A stretch of 64,000 bases of DNA from Paenibacillus sp. FSL R5-0517 (GCF_037974355.1 NZ_CP150235.1:5704001-5768000); one strand, 5' to 3'; positions 1 through 8,729 are shown, counted from the first letter of the stretch. Numbers and translations: made by a program. The notes: generated by a model from the letters alone, not told the origin.

Positions 1-72
1 GATTAAAAACATCAACGTGATTATACGTAGCTTCAGTTTTTCCACCTTCTTCTCAAGACGTTTTTTGTGCAT
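1..72 (-). CDS. possible start of a membrane protein gene running off the window
   Basis: An open frame begins at an ATG at 72 on the minus strand and runs off the window edge after 24 codons. It starts with a very basic stretch (MHKKRLEKKVEKLKLR) followed by hydrophobic residues, as in the N terminus of a membrane or exported protein. The upstream ribosome site (AAAGG) is weak. Too little is visible to name a family, and it may be a chance frame. Confidence 0.25.
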   Translation of the reverse strand, partial: MHKKRLEKKVEKLKLRIITLMFLI

Positions 73-93
73 CTTTATTGACCTTTTCAATAG

Positions 94-204
94 GAAAAAT
101 GTTGCATTTCGCTCTTGCTGTTATTTGAAGAAAAACAGCCGATCACATGGATCAGCTGCTTTCTCAGTTTTATTGGAGTATTACCTATACGTGTAAACCT
201 GTTC
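94..204 (+). pseudogene. possible remnant of an EamA/DMT transporter C terminus
   Basis: A short plus-strand frame reads LLLLFEEKQPITWISCFLSF followed by IGVLPI. This resembles the last helix of EamA-type drug/metabolite transporters, where an E-x-x-P-x-T motif precedes the final membrane span. There is no in-frame start: a TAG at 91 closes the frame upstream, and the frame continues antisense into the neighbouring reductase gene. A decayed fragment is the most economical reading, but the match is short and could be chance. Confidence 0.3.
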
Positions 205-218
205 CCTTTTTCCGTAGC

Positions 219-998
219 CTATTTACCCAGATACCCACCTTCTGATTTAATTACTTGTCCGGTGATCCACTGGGATTCATCACTTACCAATAAAGCTACG
301 CCTTTGGCCGCATCTTCGGGCAAACCTATTCTTCCCATCGGAAACATCCCAAGAAAATTTTGTTTCATTTCATCAGTCATCCAACCTGAGTCTGTTGGTC
401 CTGGATTGAATCCATTTACAGTAATATTCAGCCGAGCTAAACCGACTGAAAGCGGTTCGATTATACCAATTACTGCCGATTTTGTTGTAATGTATGCAAG
501 ATTATTCGAATCAGGACCTCCCGATACCATGAAAATGACCCTGCCACTGCTCACTTGTGGAGATCTGGATTCAATTCTTTTAGCAAACGCTGTAGTGAGC
601 AATATTGTTCCTCTTAGATTAACAGCATAGTGCTGATCAAGTGTATGTTCGTCTAACGTCATATAATTAGCTGGCGCCTCATATGTCGCATTATTTATAA
701 GTATCGTAGCAACTCCAAGTCTTTTCTCTACTTCATTTAGTATAAGAGTAGGCGTTTCAGATTTAGAGAGATCTGCCTCCATATGAAATGCCCTAACACC
801 TAGGCTTTGTAGTTCCATTTGCAACAGATCCGGCCAATCCAAGTCGAGTCCGTTTCCTTCTTTGGAATCAAAGGCGCTCCAATGAGTAAAGAAAATATCT
901 GAACCTAAAGTGGCTAGTAGGCGACAAATAGCTGTCCCAATTCCGGTTGATCTACTAGCCCCAGTCACTATGGCAATTTTATTTTTTAAAGAAGTCAT
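219..998 (-). CDS. short-chain dehydrogenase/reductase
   Basis: This is an SDR-family NAD(P)-dependent oxidoreductase of about 260 residues. The N terminus carries an extended nucleotide-binding pattern (VTGASRSTGIGTAI), then NNAT in place of the usual NNAG. The normal Y-x-x-x-K catalytic pair appears as Y-I-T-T-K in NLAYITTKSAV, followed by the PGPTDSGW loop and a C-terminal ITGQVIKSEGGY segment typical of classical SDRs. The ATG at 998 is chosen because GGAGGACAAAA lies directly upstream; a longer frame to 1118 has no ribosome site. The substrate is unknown. It stands alone, with an AraC-type regulator gene upstream on the same strand. Confidence 0.85.
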   Translation of the reverse strand: MTSLKNKIAIVTGASRSTGIGTAICRLLATLGSDIFFTHWSAFDSKEGNGLDLDWPDLLQMELQSLGVRAFHMEADLSKSETPTLILNEVEKRLGVATILINNATYEAPANYMTLDEHTLDQHYAVNLRGTILLTTAFAKRIESRSPQVSSGRVIFMVSGGPDSNNLAYITTKSAVIGIIEPLSVGLARLNITVNGFNPGPTDSGWMTDEMKQNFLGMFPMGRIGLPEDAAKGVALLVSDESQWITGQVIKSEGGYLGK

Positions 999-1062
999 TT
1001 TTGTCCTCCATTCATGTTTGGAGGATAAACAGGTGGAATCATATGAGATGCAGTCTTGTATA

Positions 1063-1092
1063 AAAAAGGCGAATACCCTAACAGGTATTCGC
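1063..1092 (-). terminator. hairpin with U-tract upstream of the SDR gene
   Basis: GCGAATACC and GGTATTCGC form a 9-bp stem with a 6-nt loop, followed on the minus strand by a run of six T. It lies between the AraC-type gene and the reductase gene. It could end the AraC transcript or act as a leader attenuator for the reductase. The rest of 1093-1328 shows no gene. Confidence 0.6.
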
Positions 1093-1328
1093 ACGGTTGG
1101 TTTGTGATCATTACTCACCTGCGTATCCTGTAAGGTTATATACGAACACCAAATAGAAGTAGTAAAAAACTACTGTATCCAATGCTCATATTGTCAATTC
1201 CCCACAGTTTACTGAGTACACATATTAGATTCTTGCCCCTTTACTAGCATCTCATTGGAATTATATCCAACTATATTGATATTTTCAATTATTAAGTAGT
1301 CATTCAGAATAATCTACAAGGAATAAAC

Positions 1329-2213
1329 CTAAGATATTTTTCTTACAGCAAACCATAACTCAACAAAATTCAGTCCATCCTTACCACCAGTAATTTCAAA
1401 TTCCATTCCGTCGACCTGTTCATATCCTGTCGTAGGAAGCCATTCAGAAAAGAATCTTCGATATAAAGCTTCAATGGTTTCATCGAATTTATCCCATGGA
1501 AAGGGATCAGACGAAAAGATCGCCCACGTGTGTGCTGGTATCGTTATATTTGTGTAACCATCGGCTTTACTTGTTTCACCTTTAAATGCACACAACATGT
1601 ATGGGAAAGTATCCTCCCCAGTTTTTTTGTAGCTACATACGGCATGCACTTTATGATAATTCGAATCCAAAGAGTTCGGTAGATTACCGGCAGTTGCAGC
1701 AAGTCTTTCAACCTCACCGTTTTCGTGGCTTTGTTTCCATAGTTCTGCCGGTGTTTCTGCACCATTTAATTGAAACACTTTCTCGATTCCAAATATTTCG
1801 AAAGATTCTTTTGTTTCGATACGATAGTTCATCGGCTCTTCCCCTTTAATTGAAATAAGGAAGGAAAGCCGAGGATAGGCTTTGAGGGCAATGCCTTCTT
1901 CACGAGCCATCGCTGGATTAACACCATGCAACGATTGAAAAGCTCTTGCGAATGATACCGGTGATTCATATCCATACTTTAAGGCAATGTCGACAACTCT
2001 CCTGTCACTATTCTGCAATTCAATTGCAGCCAGAGTCAGCCGTCTTCTTCGTATATATTCCGCAAGTGAGACATTGGTAATGAACGAGAACATTCTCTGA
2101 AACTGATGTGAAGAACAATACGCACACTGAGCAATTTCCTTCAATTCGATCTCACCAACTAAGTTCATTTCAATATAATCCAATGCCCGATTCATCCTCA
2201 TAAGCCAATCCAT
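1329..2213 (-). CDS. AraC-family regulator with GyrI-like effector domain
   Basis: The 294-residue protein has an N-terminal AraC DNA-binding domain (about residues 1-105). Two helix-turn-helix units are visible, the second containing DIALKYGYESPVSFARAF. A GyrI-like small-molecule-binding domain follows from about residue 125 (starting near MNYRIETKESFEIFGIEK) to the end. This is the SoxS/Rob-like arrangement found in many Bacillales regulators of drug or stress genes. The ATG at 2213 follows GGAGGGATGAC. It may control the reductase gene downstream, but nothing in the sequence proves this. Confidence 0.88.
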   Translation of the reverse strand: MDWLMRMNRALDYIEMNLVGEIELKEIAQCAYCSSHQFQRMFSFITNVSLAEYIRRRRLTLAAIELQNSDRRVVDIALKYGYESPVSFARAFQSLHGVNPAMAREEGIALKAYPRLSFLISIKGEEPMNYRIETKESFEIFGIEKVFQLNGAETPAELWKQSHENGEVERLAATAGNLPNSLDSNYHKVHAVCSYKKTGEDTFPYMLCAFKGETSKADGYTNITIPAHTWAIFSSDPFPWDKFDETIEALYRRFFSEWLPTTGYEQVDGMEFEITGGKDGLNFVELWFAVRKIS

Positions 2214-2269
2214 GTCATCCCTCCTCTCGATAAAAGTATAGTTTCATCAGGTTTTCGTATCGCAACTAT

Positions 2270-2427
2270 TTATGCGCAATTAAGTTTCCTATCCGTCGAA
2301 GTATATATGTTGTAAATATTCTTTCCTCCGTTAGCTTGGACTTTTAGGTACCATGCGGGTAATGTTCCTGTTAATTGAATCACTTTACTTTTCAGTTCCC
2401 AATTGGATGTCTTCAAAATGAGGATGA
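2270..2427 (-). other. unrecognised open fragment without a start codon
   Basis: After the broken RNA ligase gene, another minus-strand frame stays open and ends at a TAA at 2270-2272. It contains the segment WELKSKVIQLTGTLPAWYLK, then QANGGKNIYNIY. There is no start codon or ribosome site, and I do not recognise the family. It may be the tail of a second decayed gene, which would make this interval a deletion scar, or it may be chance coding. Confidence 0.2.
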
Positions 2428-2773
2428 TATTTATCCATTTCAAAGTAACGGTCTAAAAGTTCTTGTGATGGAGAAGTCACTTTAACCAAATTCAATGTAA
2501 CTCAATGACCTTGCTCGTTTCAACACTAAGAAATGTGACAGCATTTCCGAACGATTCTGGTTCTGATAATGATAATTGAAAACTTGGCATTAAAGAGCAT
2601 GTCTGTCTCACGCTTTCTAACCAATGAAGATCAACGGTAAGACCCCCCTGCGCTTTTACAGTGATATGAGGCTCGACTACATCATTAAGACGATTACTTG
2701 ACCAACGATTACGAAATGCCACAATCTTTTCTTTATAATCATCTGGAGGGGTAATTCCAATGAAGTATTTCAT
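2385..2773 (-). pseudogene. frameshifted and truncated 2'-5' RNA ligase-like (2H phosphoesterase) gene
   Basis: The first 93 codons encode the N-terminal half of a LigT/YjcG-like 2H phosphoesterase, with the first catalytic motif PHITVKAQGG near residue 38. The frame then hits TGA after SKVIELH. Restoring one T at about 2490 continues the protein as LNLVKVTSPSQELLDRYFEM and then DKYHPHFE, which is where the second H-x-T motif should be. Instead the frame goes astray and stops at 2385. Full-length relatives are about 170-180 residues. A good start and ribosome region remain, so the break looks recent. Confidence 0.75.
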
Positions 2774-2812
2774 ATTACCGTCACATCCTTTAGGTAACTA
2801 AATAAATCTTAA

Positions 2813-2846
2813 AATCAAAAAGCAGTCGACCCTTTTGATCAACTGC
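2813..2846 (-). terminator. rho-independent terminator
   Basis: GCAGTTGATC and GGTCGACTGC form a stem with wobble pairs on the minus strand, followed by TTTTTGATTTT. It sits just downstream of the secreted small-protein gene at 2911-3312. Confidence 0.7.
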
Positions 2847-2910
2847 CGAATGGTGTTCATTTCATTAACGTTTCAGGATAAAGCTACATTTGATCCTATT
2901 TTGGTTACGT

Positions 2911-3312
2911 TCACTCTCCTCCAACATGAAACACACCAATGACGGTTTCACCATCCTTGTCATACAGTGGGATATCATAACCATCTGGTGATCTGTTGTT
3001 TTGCATTTCGATAGCTTCTTCAGGTGTATTAGGTAGCTCGCCTTCCATGTCTTTTTTCAGCAGGTATCCTTCTGTACCATCCACACCAAAAGCCAAGATC
3101 AAATCAGGTTCAGTTTCAGGAGATGTCGCATATACGGCAGAACCATATGTCTGTCCGTTCTGATTTTTTGGATAAAAAGAAGTGATGTGCATTTGATTCA
3201 ACGTATTTTTAACATTTGCATACTGGGGTAACCCTAACCCTGAACCACTTGATACACTCATCATAAAAACCGCAATCATCAATAGTATAATTCCTTTAGA
3301 ATACATCTTCAC
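2911..3312 (-). CDS. secreted small protein of unknown function
   Basis: The 133-residue product starts with a clear Sec signal sequence (basic MKMYSKG, hydrophobic core, then VSSGSG). The mature part contains the segments PKNQNGQTYGSAVYAT, DLILAFGVDGTEGYLLKKD and IPLYDKDGETVIGVFHV. This pattern occurs in small exported Bacillales proteins, sometimes labelled BlaR1-like without evidence of peptidase activity, and no metallopeptidase motif is present. GTG at 3312 is preferred because GGGAG lies 9 nt upstream; an ATG two codons later is the alternative. It is monocistronic with its own terminator. Confidence 0.7.
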   Translation of the reverse strand: MKMYSKGIILLMIAVFMMSVSSGSGLGLPQYANVKNTLNQMHITSFYPKNQNGQTYGSAVYATSPETEPDLILAFGVDGTEGYLLKKDMEGELPNTPEEAIEMQNNRSPDGYDIPLYDKDGETVIGVFHVGGE

Positions 3313-3499
3313 AACTGTTCACTCCCTTATACTTTTAGGCTCGCAGAAATTCTGATTAAGAAAAAGTAGTCCTCCATATAATCGAATTCAAATACCATAT
3401 TTAGAATAATATAACATAGATTCAAAGGCGTAGTTGGACATTGAACGATAATAATCTAACCTGCCTAAACTTTATTGCAGAACATCCTTCTTCGATAAC

Positions 3500-3540
3500 C
3501 TAAAAAACGGACACCGATCTGTGAAGATCAGCGTCCGTTT
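3500..3540 (-). terminator. rho-independent terminator
   Basis: AAACGGAC and GTCCGTTT enclose an inner GATC/GATC pairing, and a TTTTTT run follows on the minus strand. It ends the NAD(P)-binding protein gene at 3569-4210. Confidence 0.8.
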
Positions 3541-3568
3541 ATATGTTCCATATTATCAATTAAAACTG

Positions 3569-4210
3569 TTATTTCACTTCGCCAACAACGGTAAAGCGCT
3601 CGTTTTGGTGTTGTGGATTCTCGATCTCATCCACCAAAGCAATCGCATAGTCAGCATAGCTGATGTAGCTGTTTCCTTCACTGTTCACGAGAATAACGTC
3701 GTTACCTGCTTGATATTTGCCTGTGCGTACACCTTCTGGATTAAAGAATCCAGCCGGGCTCAGGAATGTCCATTGGATACCTGAGGATGCTTGCAGATCC
3801 AGCAAGTTTTGGCCTTGGTTCGTTGCAGTTGCTTTGTAAGCATCAGGGAAGCCAGGGGATTCAAAAACACGCAATGTTTTGGACTCGTCTGTGAACAGGC
3901 TTCCTGCTCCACCCACGACGATCAAACGAGTGTTTGGGGCATCCTTCAGGATGTTGATCAACGCTTGTCCTACTTCCACATGCAGGTTCTCTTTCCCCGC
4001 TGGAGCACCAAATGCATTTACAACCACATCAAACGCTTTAAGATCTTCAGCTGTAAGATCGAATACATCTTTCTCCAGCGTATTCAGGCTTTTATCTTCC
4101 AGTTTGGATGCATTACGAACGATTGCCGTCACTTTATGCCCTCTGTCTGCTGCTTCTTTCAAAATCACACTTCCTGCTTTGCCTGTTGCACCAATGATTG
4201 CAATGTTCAT
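3569..4210 (-). CDS. NAD(P)H-binding protein, atypical SDR (YwnB-like)
   Basis: The 213-residue protein has the Rossmann signature GATGKAGSVILKEA at its N terminus. It lacks the Y-x-x-x-K catalytic pair of classical SDRs, placing it with NmrA/NAD-dependent epimerase-like atypical SDRs such as YwnB. The C-terminal half has FLSPAGFFNPEGVRTG and a conserved YADYAIALVDEIE helix. ATG at 4210 follows AAAGGAGAGATTACG. It is monocistronic with a strong palindrome-containing promoter, so a redox or electrophile-responsive regulator is plausible. The substrate is unknown. Confidence 0.82.
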   Translation of the reverse strand: MNIAIIGATGKAGSVILKEAADRGHKVTAIVRNASKLEDKSLNTLEKDVFDLTAEDLKAFDVVVNAFGAPAGKENLHVEVGQALINILKDAPNTRLIVVGGAGSLFTDESKTLRVFESPGFPDAYKATATNQGQNLLDLQASSGIQWTFLSPAGFFNPEGVRTGKYQAGNDVILVNSEGNSYISYADYAIALVDEIENPQHQNERFTVVGEVK

Positions 4211-4264
4211 CGTAATCTCTCCTTTAAATTATCAATATTGTTTATGTTTGAACTTCATATTGTA

Positions 4265-4293
4265 ACTATAGTTGTTACAACTAAACTTGTCAA
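4265..4293 (-). promoter_or_regulatory. sigma-A promoter overlapped by a palindrome
   Basis: A perfect -35 TTGACA (4293-4288) and a -10 TATAGT (4270-4265) are separated by 17 bp. The plus-strand stretch TTGTAACTATAGTTGTTACAA covers the -10 and spacer and contains TTGTAAC/GTTACAA arms plus the inner palindrome AACTATAGTT. This looks like a repressor operator for the downstream NAD(P)-binding protein gene. Confidence 0.75.
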
Positions 4294-4383
4294 CCCGTAT
4301 TCTTTTCTCTCTTTAAAACCTCGTAAAATGAAAAGATTTGTAGTTGGATTTCTATCTTTTATCGTTCTTCATTTCGAATTAGA

Positions 4384-4417
4384 AAGGCCCTGTCCATCCA
4401 TAGATGTACAAGGCCCC
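4384..4417 (-). terminator. terminator of the amylase gene
   Basis: GGCCTTGTACATC pairs with GATGGACAGGGCC on the minus strand with few mismatches, followed by TTTCT. It lies about 100 bp past the amylase stop codon. Confidence 0.6.
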
Positions 4418-4520
4418 CTAACTAAAAAATGTATCAGCAATGAGCTATCGATGTAGCATGAATAGGTGGTCGTTACACATCATATTGCTTAGATTTTATG
4501 CATCCATGAATATTTTTACG

Positions 4521-7500
4521 TCATGCGATTAGTCGTTCCCTTTGTAAAGACAGTCCATTCGCTCCAACAGATAGGAAAGCTGATGGGTTCTCAATAAGAT
4601 TCGTACTCGTTACATTTCCAGGTATTCCTGGAGTTATAACACCTGCATTGTATGTGCTTACCCCGAGAGGAAAGAGATAGTTCCTTCCCGCATTGTTATC
4701 CCATGTACCGCTACCGTTGTTAAATACCGCTTCCAGTCCCGTAGCAGTCCCTACATCAATGGTAATTTTGTTATATCCGGTGAGCTCGGATGCCGGAATG
4801 GCAACGCCTGGCGGTGTCGTCCAATTCCCTCCTGCAGGGCGGTAATGAATATTGGGCTGGGCAAACCCCTGCTTGTAGTAGATGGTTACACTGTTACTTT
4901 TCGGAGCATCATCGGTCGTTACGCTTTGCTCAGCACTTGCATCCGATTTGTTCTGTGCTGCATCAAAGGCCCTGACTGTATAAACATAACTCGTTGATGC
5001 CTTCAGGCTATTATCCGTATATGCAGTTGTCGTACTCGTGCCGATTTTGACACCATCACGCAACACTTCATACCCGGTTGCGCCTACATGATCGGTTGAC
5101 GGATTCCAAGCCAATGTTACACGATCAGCCGCTTTTGCAGTCACGGTCAAACCGGTTGGTACGCTTGGAGGTGTTATATCCATGTGAGGCGCTCCTTGTG
5201 TAATGACTCCGGAATTATAGGTGCTAACCCCTAATGGAAACTGATAATTTTTTCCTCCATTATTATCCCATGTGCCACTACCATTGTTAAACACAGCCTC
5301 CAGCCCCGTCGCTGTACCCACATTGACTGTCATCTTGGTGTATCCGGGCATCTCGGCTGCCATCATTTTCAGACCCGGAGCAGTCGTCCATGTCCCCCCT
5401 GTTGGACGATAGTGAATATACGGGTTCGGATAGCCCAGTTTATAATATATCGTTACCGCATTACCTTCTTTGGTACGTACCGAAAGAGCCACACTAGCAG
5501 GTGAAACGTTGCCTGCTGCATCTATCGCTTTAACCGTATATACGTATTCTGTTGCCGGTGCAAGGGACTCATCCGTATAGTTTAGTTTGGTTGATTCCCC
5601 TACTTTTGAACCGTCTCGATAGATTTCATATTTTGCTACTCCGTAATTATCCTCGCTGGCTGACCAGTCAATTGTCACAGCGGATGAGGTAGCATTCTGT
5701 ACAGCTACATTTGCAGGCGCTGTTGGCGGCTCTGTATCTGCTGCCAACGTTTGGATCTGTACAGTTGAACTGGCGGAAGAGACATTATTCGCATTGTCTC
5801 TCGCCTTTATACTGTATGCATATGATTTCTTAGGCTCAAGACCGATATCCGTATATTCCGTTGTCAGCGAACTTCCAACTTTGACCCCATCCCGATAAAT
5901 ATCATAGCCCTCAACACCCACATTATCAGTGGATGCTTCCCATTGCAGTGTAATGCTGCGATCTGTCACACGTTTTGCATTGACTTCTGTTGGCACTGAA
6001 GGCGGTGTCCGATCGACCACCAGGAATGGATGTGTGCCCTGGATTGTTCCATTCGCATCCTCCACAATTTTGCCTGATGTGTCTTTTTTATATTTTCCCA
6101 TACCCACATATACCGTCTGTATCTCACTGCGCGTAACATTGCCGTTCGCATCGACAGCTTCAATATAATAATCGACCAGTTGATCCTGGAAATCGTTGAA
6201 ATACGTGTAATACATATCCCCGATCTCCTGAGCAGGTACACGCTTAAACATATCTGTGCTGCTTGGCTGCCAGGCCACACCGTTCATATCCGATTTAAGA
6301 TCACGTTTCGTCATCGGATATTCTTGCCAGCTACTCACTTTCGTCGGATCGATGTTGGATACCCCTTTGGCCTTGAGCCCAGTAGGATCGTACACACGGA
6401 AGGTGTTGTCCTTGGCATCTGCCAGCTTATCCCGATGGGTCCGTACCTTCACCTTAATATCATTCACACCGTTAACATCATAAGCATAGGTATAAATGCC
6501 GAACGTATTGTCAAAATAATGAAGTGTCCACCCTTCTGCCTTGCTGACATTGGCGCTTCCAGGATTATATGGATAACGCTGCGGCCACCATATCGATGGT
6601 CCGGTACGGTCCTTCGCGAGTTGACTACTTACATAAGGCTTGGAAAAGAAGAGGGACTGATTGAAAGATAACGTCGGCTTTACCCCATCATCCACATTTT
6701 CATCATAATAACCAAACCCGGAATCCAGTGCAGGCAGGAGGAAATACCAACTTAACTCTGCCGGGTTCGCACCTCCCTTATAATTATTAGCAGGATCTCC
6801 TTTTACCGGGTAAGCCATCATCCAAGGATTAAGCTGATTGCCCTCATAAGTGATCTCACGGTCTAGTGCCGTCGTTGGCTTCCAATGGTTCGGATTGCTG
6901 TCCAGCCAAATCTGTTCAGCTGTCTTGGCATAATTCAGCGCAGCTTGCTCAAGCGCAAAATTACGCTCCAGATAATGGTATCCATATTCAAACGATACGG
7001 TCATCCCTTCCTGTACACCATCCAGATTTTTTTTCGGCTCCAGATTAAGGCCTGTAGCCTTGTTGAACGCTTCAAACTGCCCCTTCCAGATTCCAAATGG
7101 AAGACGCCAATGATACCATGTCGGATCTGATGAGGAGTCCCGCGTATCGATCCACGAACCGTCTTGAACATGCACTACATCGTCGGCTTTTGGTGTGTTA
7201 GTCCGCAAGTATTCATTGATACTCTCTCCCTTTACCCCCGGCTGAGCATAAGTCACATTTCCTGCATTGCGCCAAGTATCCTCTGATCCTGCACGTCCTG
7301 AAGAATTATCCCCATCATGAGCAATCACGAAGAACTGCTTCTGATCAACCATTCCTTCAAAAGGCTTCAGCGCATCTGCCTTGACTGAACCCTGATACCC
7401 TTCTTCCCACGACTCTGCCTGGGCCACAGGGATACCAACAATCTTTTTCTCAGCACCAGTTTCAGGATTCACATGACGCACCCAATGAGGCGTAGAAGCA

Positions 7501-8420
7501 AATGGATATTTGTTATGAACCACCTGTTTCTCATTGAACATGGGAGAAGATACCCACGAACCCACATTGCTCGTATTCTGCAAATCCGCTCGGTTTGGCG
7601 GTGACACCATCGTATCTTTGCCCGGATCGTTCAGTAGCGGATAGTCCTGGAGAGTTCGCGAAAAATGATTATTTCCAATCACGGACCACTCAATGCCGAG
7701 TTGATCCAAGACCGGGATAATCCGTTCCGAGAAACCCAGCTCGGTGGGGAAAAAACCTTTGGACGATTTAAAGCTGTCTCCCAGAAAAAAAGGTTGTGCC
7801 AGCAAAGCATTCTGGTAGATCAAATCCTTTAGCAAATATTCATTGCCAGCCAATGGCCCCATGGAATGGTGTCCGGAGAAGTGAATGAGATCCATCGTCC
7901 GTTCTCCATTCGTTGTTTTGAGGTTATTGTAAGCATTCTTCCATGGCGCACCCCAATCTTTATTGTTGTAACCGTTTACATTATTGGTATACATAAAACT
8001 GTTCACATTGTTCAATACCGACCCTGACATGGTTACCTGCATCCCTGCAGCAGGGTGATTGTTCCTCAGGTCACCAGCAACTTGCCACGGCCAGTTCAGA
8101 TAAGCACCTGTCTTTGCATGGTGACTATAATACGCCACGAGATCATCATGTGGCATAGGCGCTCCCCCGGGTAAAAAGTATGGATAACCTGCCGGAGGGT
8201 TATTTTTCAGATCGATGACTTGCCCATCATATGTGTAGCGGATTGGGGACCCCACAGGTGCAGAAGCATACTTGGATGTGTCGTAGTAGGCCCAGAAATT
8301 GGGCATATGGTTATGATACACATGAGAAGCCGAAATTTCGGCATAAGCCGCTGTATTTTGGGTAGAAATAATAATCGATAATACCAACAGGAATGCGCCG
8401 AGCTTGCGCTTAAGATCCAT
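4521..8420 (-). CDS. secreted GH119-type alpha-amylase with Fn3 and CBM25 modules
   Basis: The 1299-residue exported enzyme is predicted to cleave alpha-glucans such as starch outside the cell. A signal peptide ends near AYA-E28. The N-terminal domain resembles GH57/GH119: HNHMP near residue 36, a candidate nucleophile E227 in GFFPTELGF and a candidate acid/base D369 in FFVIAHDGD. From memory, these spacings match the predicted catalytic pair of the Bacillus circulans GH119 enzyme IgtZ. Next come Fn3 (about 803-892), Fn3 (893-986), CBM25 (987-1083), Fn3 (1084-1175) and CBM25 (1176-1266). An odd 30-residue tail follows. The two CBM25 copies are near-duplicates. ATG at 8420 follows GGGAGGAAGAAC. 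The gene is monocistronic with a leader of about 300 nt. Confidence 0.88.
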   Translation of the reverse strand: MDLKRKLGAFLLVLSIIISTQNTAAYAEISASHVYHNHMPNFWAYYDTSKYASAPVGSPIRYTYDGQVIDLKNNPPAGYPYFLPGGAPMPHDDLVAYYSHHAKTGAYLNWPWQVAGDLRNNHPAAGMQVTMSGSVLNNVNSFMYTNNVNGYNNKDWGAPWKNAYNNLKTTNGERTMDLIHFSGHHSMGPLAGNEYLLKDLIYQNALLAQPFFLGDSFKSSKGFFPTELGFSERIIPVLDQLGIEWSVIGNNHFSRTLQDYPLLNDPGKDTMVSPPNRADLQNTSNVGSWVSSPMFNEKQVVHNKYPFASTPHWVRHVNPETGAEKKIVGIPVAQAESWEEGYQGSVKADALKPFEGMVDQKQFFVIAHDGDNSSGRAGSEDTWRNAGNVTYAQPGVKGESINEYLRTNTPKADDVVHVQDGSWIDTRDSSSDPTWYHWRLPFGIWKGQFEAFNKATGLNLEPKKNLDGVQEGMTVSFEYGYHYLERNFALEQAALNYAKTAEQIWLDSNPNHWKPTTALDREITYEGNQLNPWMMAYPVKGDPANNYKGGANPAELSWYFLLPALDSGFGYYDENVDDGVKPTLSFNQSLFFSKPYVSSQLAKDRTGPSIWWPQRYPYNPGSANVSKAEGWTLHYFDNTFGIYTYAYDVNGVNDIKVKVRTHRDKLADAKDNTFRVYDPTGLKAKGVSNIDPTKVSSWQEYPMTKRDLKSDMNGVAWQPSSTDMFKRVPAQEIGDMYYTYFNDFQDQLVDYYIEAVDANGNVTRSEIQTVYVGMGKYKKDTSGKIVEDANGTIQGTHPFLVVDRTPPSVPTEVNAKRVTDRSITLQWEASTDNVGVEGYDIYRDGVKVGSSLTTEYTDIGLEPKKSYAYSIKARDNANNVSSASSTVQIQTLAADTEPPTAPANVAVQNATSSAVTIDWSASEDNYGVAKYEIYRDGSKVGESTKLNYTDESLAPATEYVYTVKAIDAAGNVSPASVALSVRTKEGNAVTIYYKLGYPNPYIHYRPTGGTWTTAPGLKMMAAEMPGYTKMTVNVGTATGLEAVFNNGSGTWDNNGGKNYQFPLGVSTYNSGVITQGAPHMDITPPSVPTGLTVTAKAADRVTLAWNPSTDHVGATGYEVLRDGVKIGTSTTTAYTDNSLKASTSYVYTVRAFDAAQNKSDASAEQSVTTDDAPKSNSVTIYYKQGFAQPNIHYRPAGGNWTTPPGVAIPASELTGYNKITIDVGTATGLEAVFNNGSGTWDNNAGRNYLFPLGVSTYNAGVITPGIPGNVTSTNLIENPSAFLSVGANGLSLQRERLIA

Positions 8421-8613
8421 GTTCTTCCTCCCTTATTTGCTCCCCTATGGGAAACAAGAATTCTCGTTATTTGTCTAAGCTCTCTAACCCATTTAACGTT
8501 TTAGCATGTTCTGGAATCAAGACACTTTTTAATTCGTATCTCTACAACTCATCTCCTTCCCTCTACCCTGTTGTTTCGTGTTCTTCTGTGCTGTTTAAAT
8601 TTAGTGGATTTCG

Positions 8614-8627
8614 TGCAAACGTTTGTA
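8614..8627. promoter_or_regulatory. LacI/CcpA-type operator in the amylase leader
   Basis: TGCAAACGTTTGTA is a near-perfect palindrome matching catabolite-responsive elements or other LacI-family operators. It lies 97 bp downstream of a second copy that sits at the promoter, so joint binding or looping is possible. Confidence 0.75.
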
Positions 8628-8710
8628 CAAAAGGGGATATTCTAGAGATTTTATTAGGTTACCTGAACTGTACAACCGCTTTTTTAGCAGGAATACTGTG
8701 CCTTTTTTAT

Positions 8711-8724
8711 TGCAAACGTTTGCA
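8711..8724. promoter_or_regulatory. LacI/CcpA-type operator at the amylase promoter
   Basis: TGCAAACGTTTGCA is a perfect 14-bp palindrome located just after the predicted -10 box, over the transcription start. Binding by CcpA or a maltose/starch-specific LacI-family repressor would block initiation. The sequence cannot tell which regulator binds. Confidence 0.8.
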
Positions 8725-8729
8725 CAAAT

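Noticed and set aside
1100..1170. Possible riboswitch before the SDR gene
   Set aside because: A terminator-like hairpin is present, but no known aptamer consensus could be recognised, so only the hairpin was recorded.
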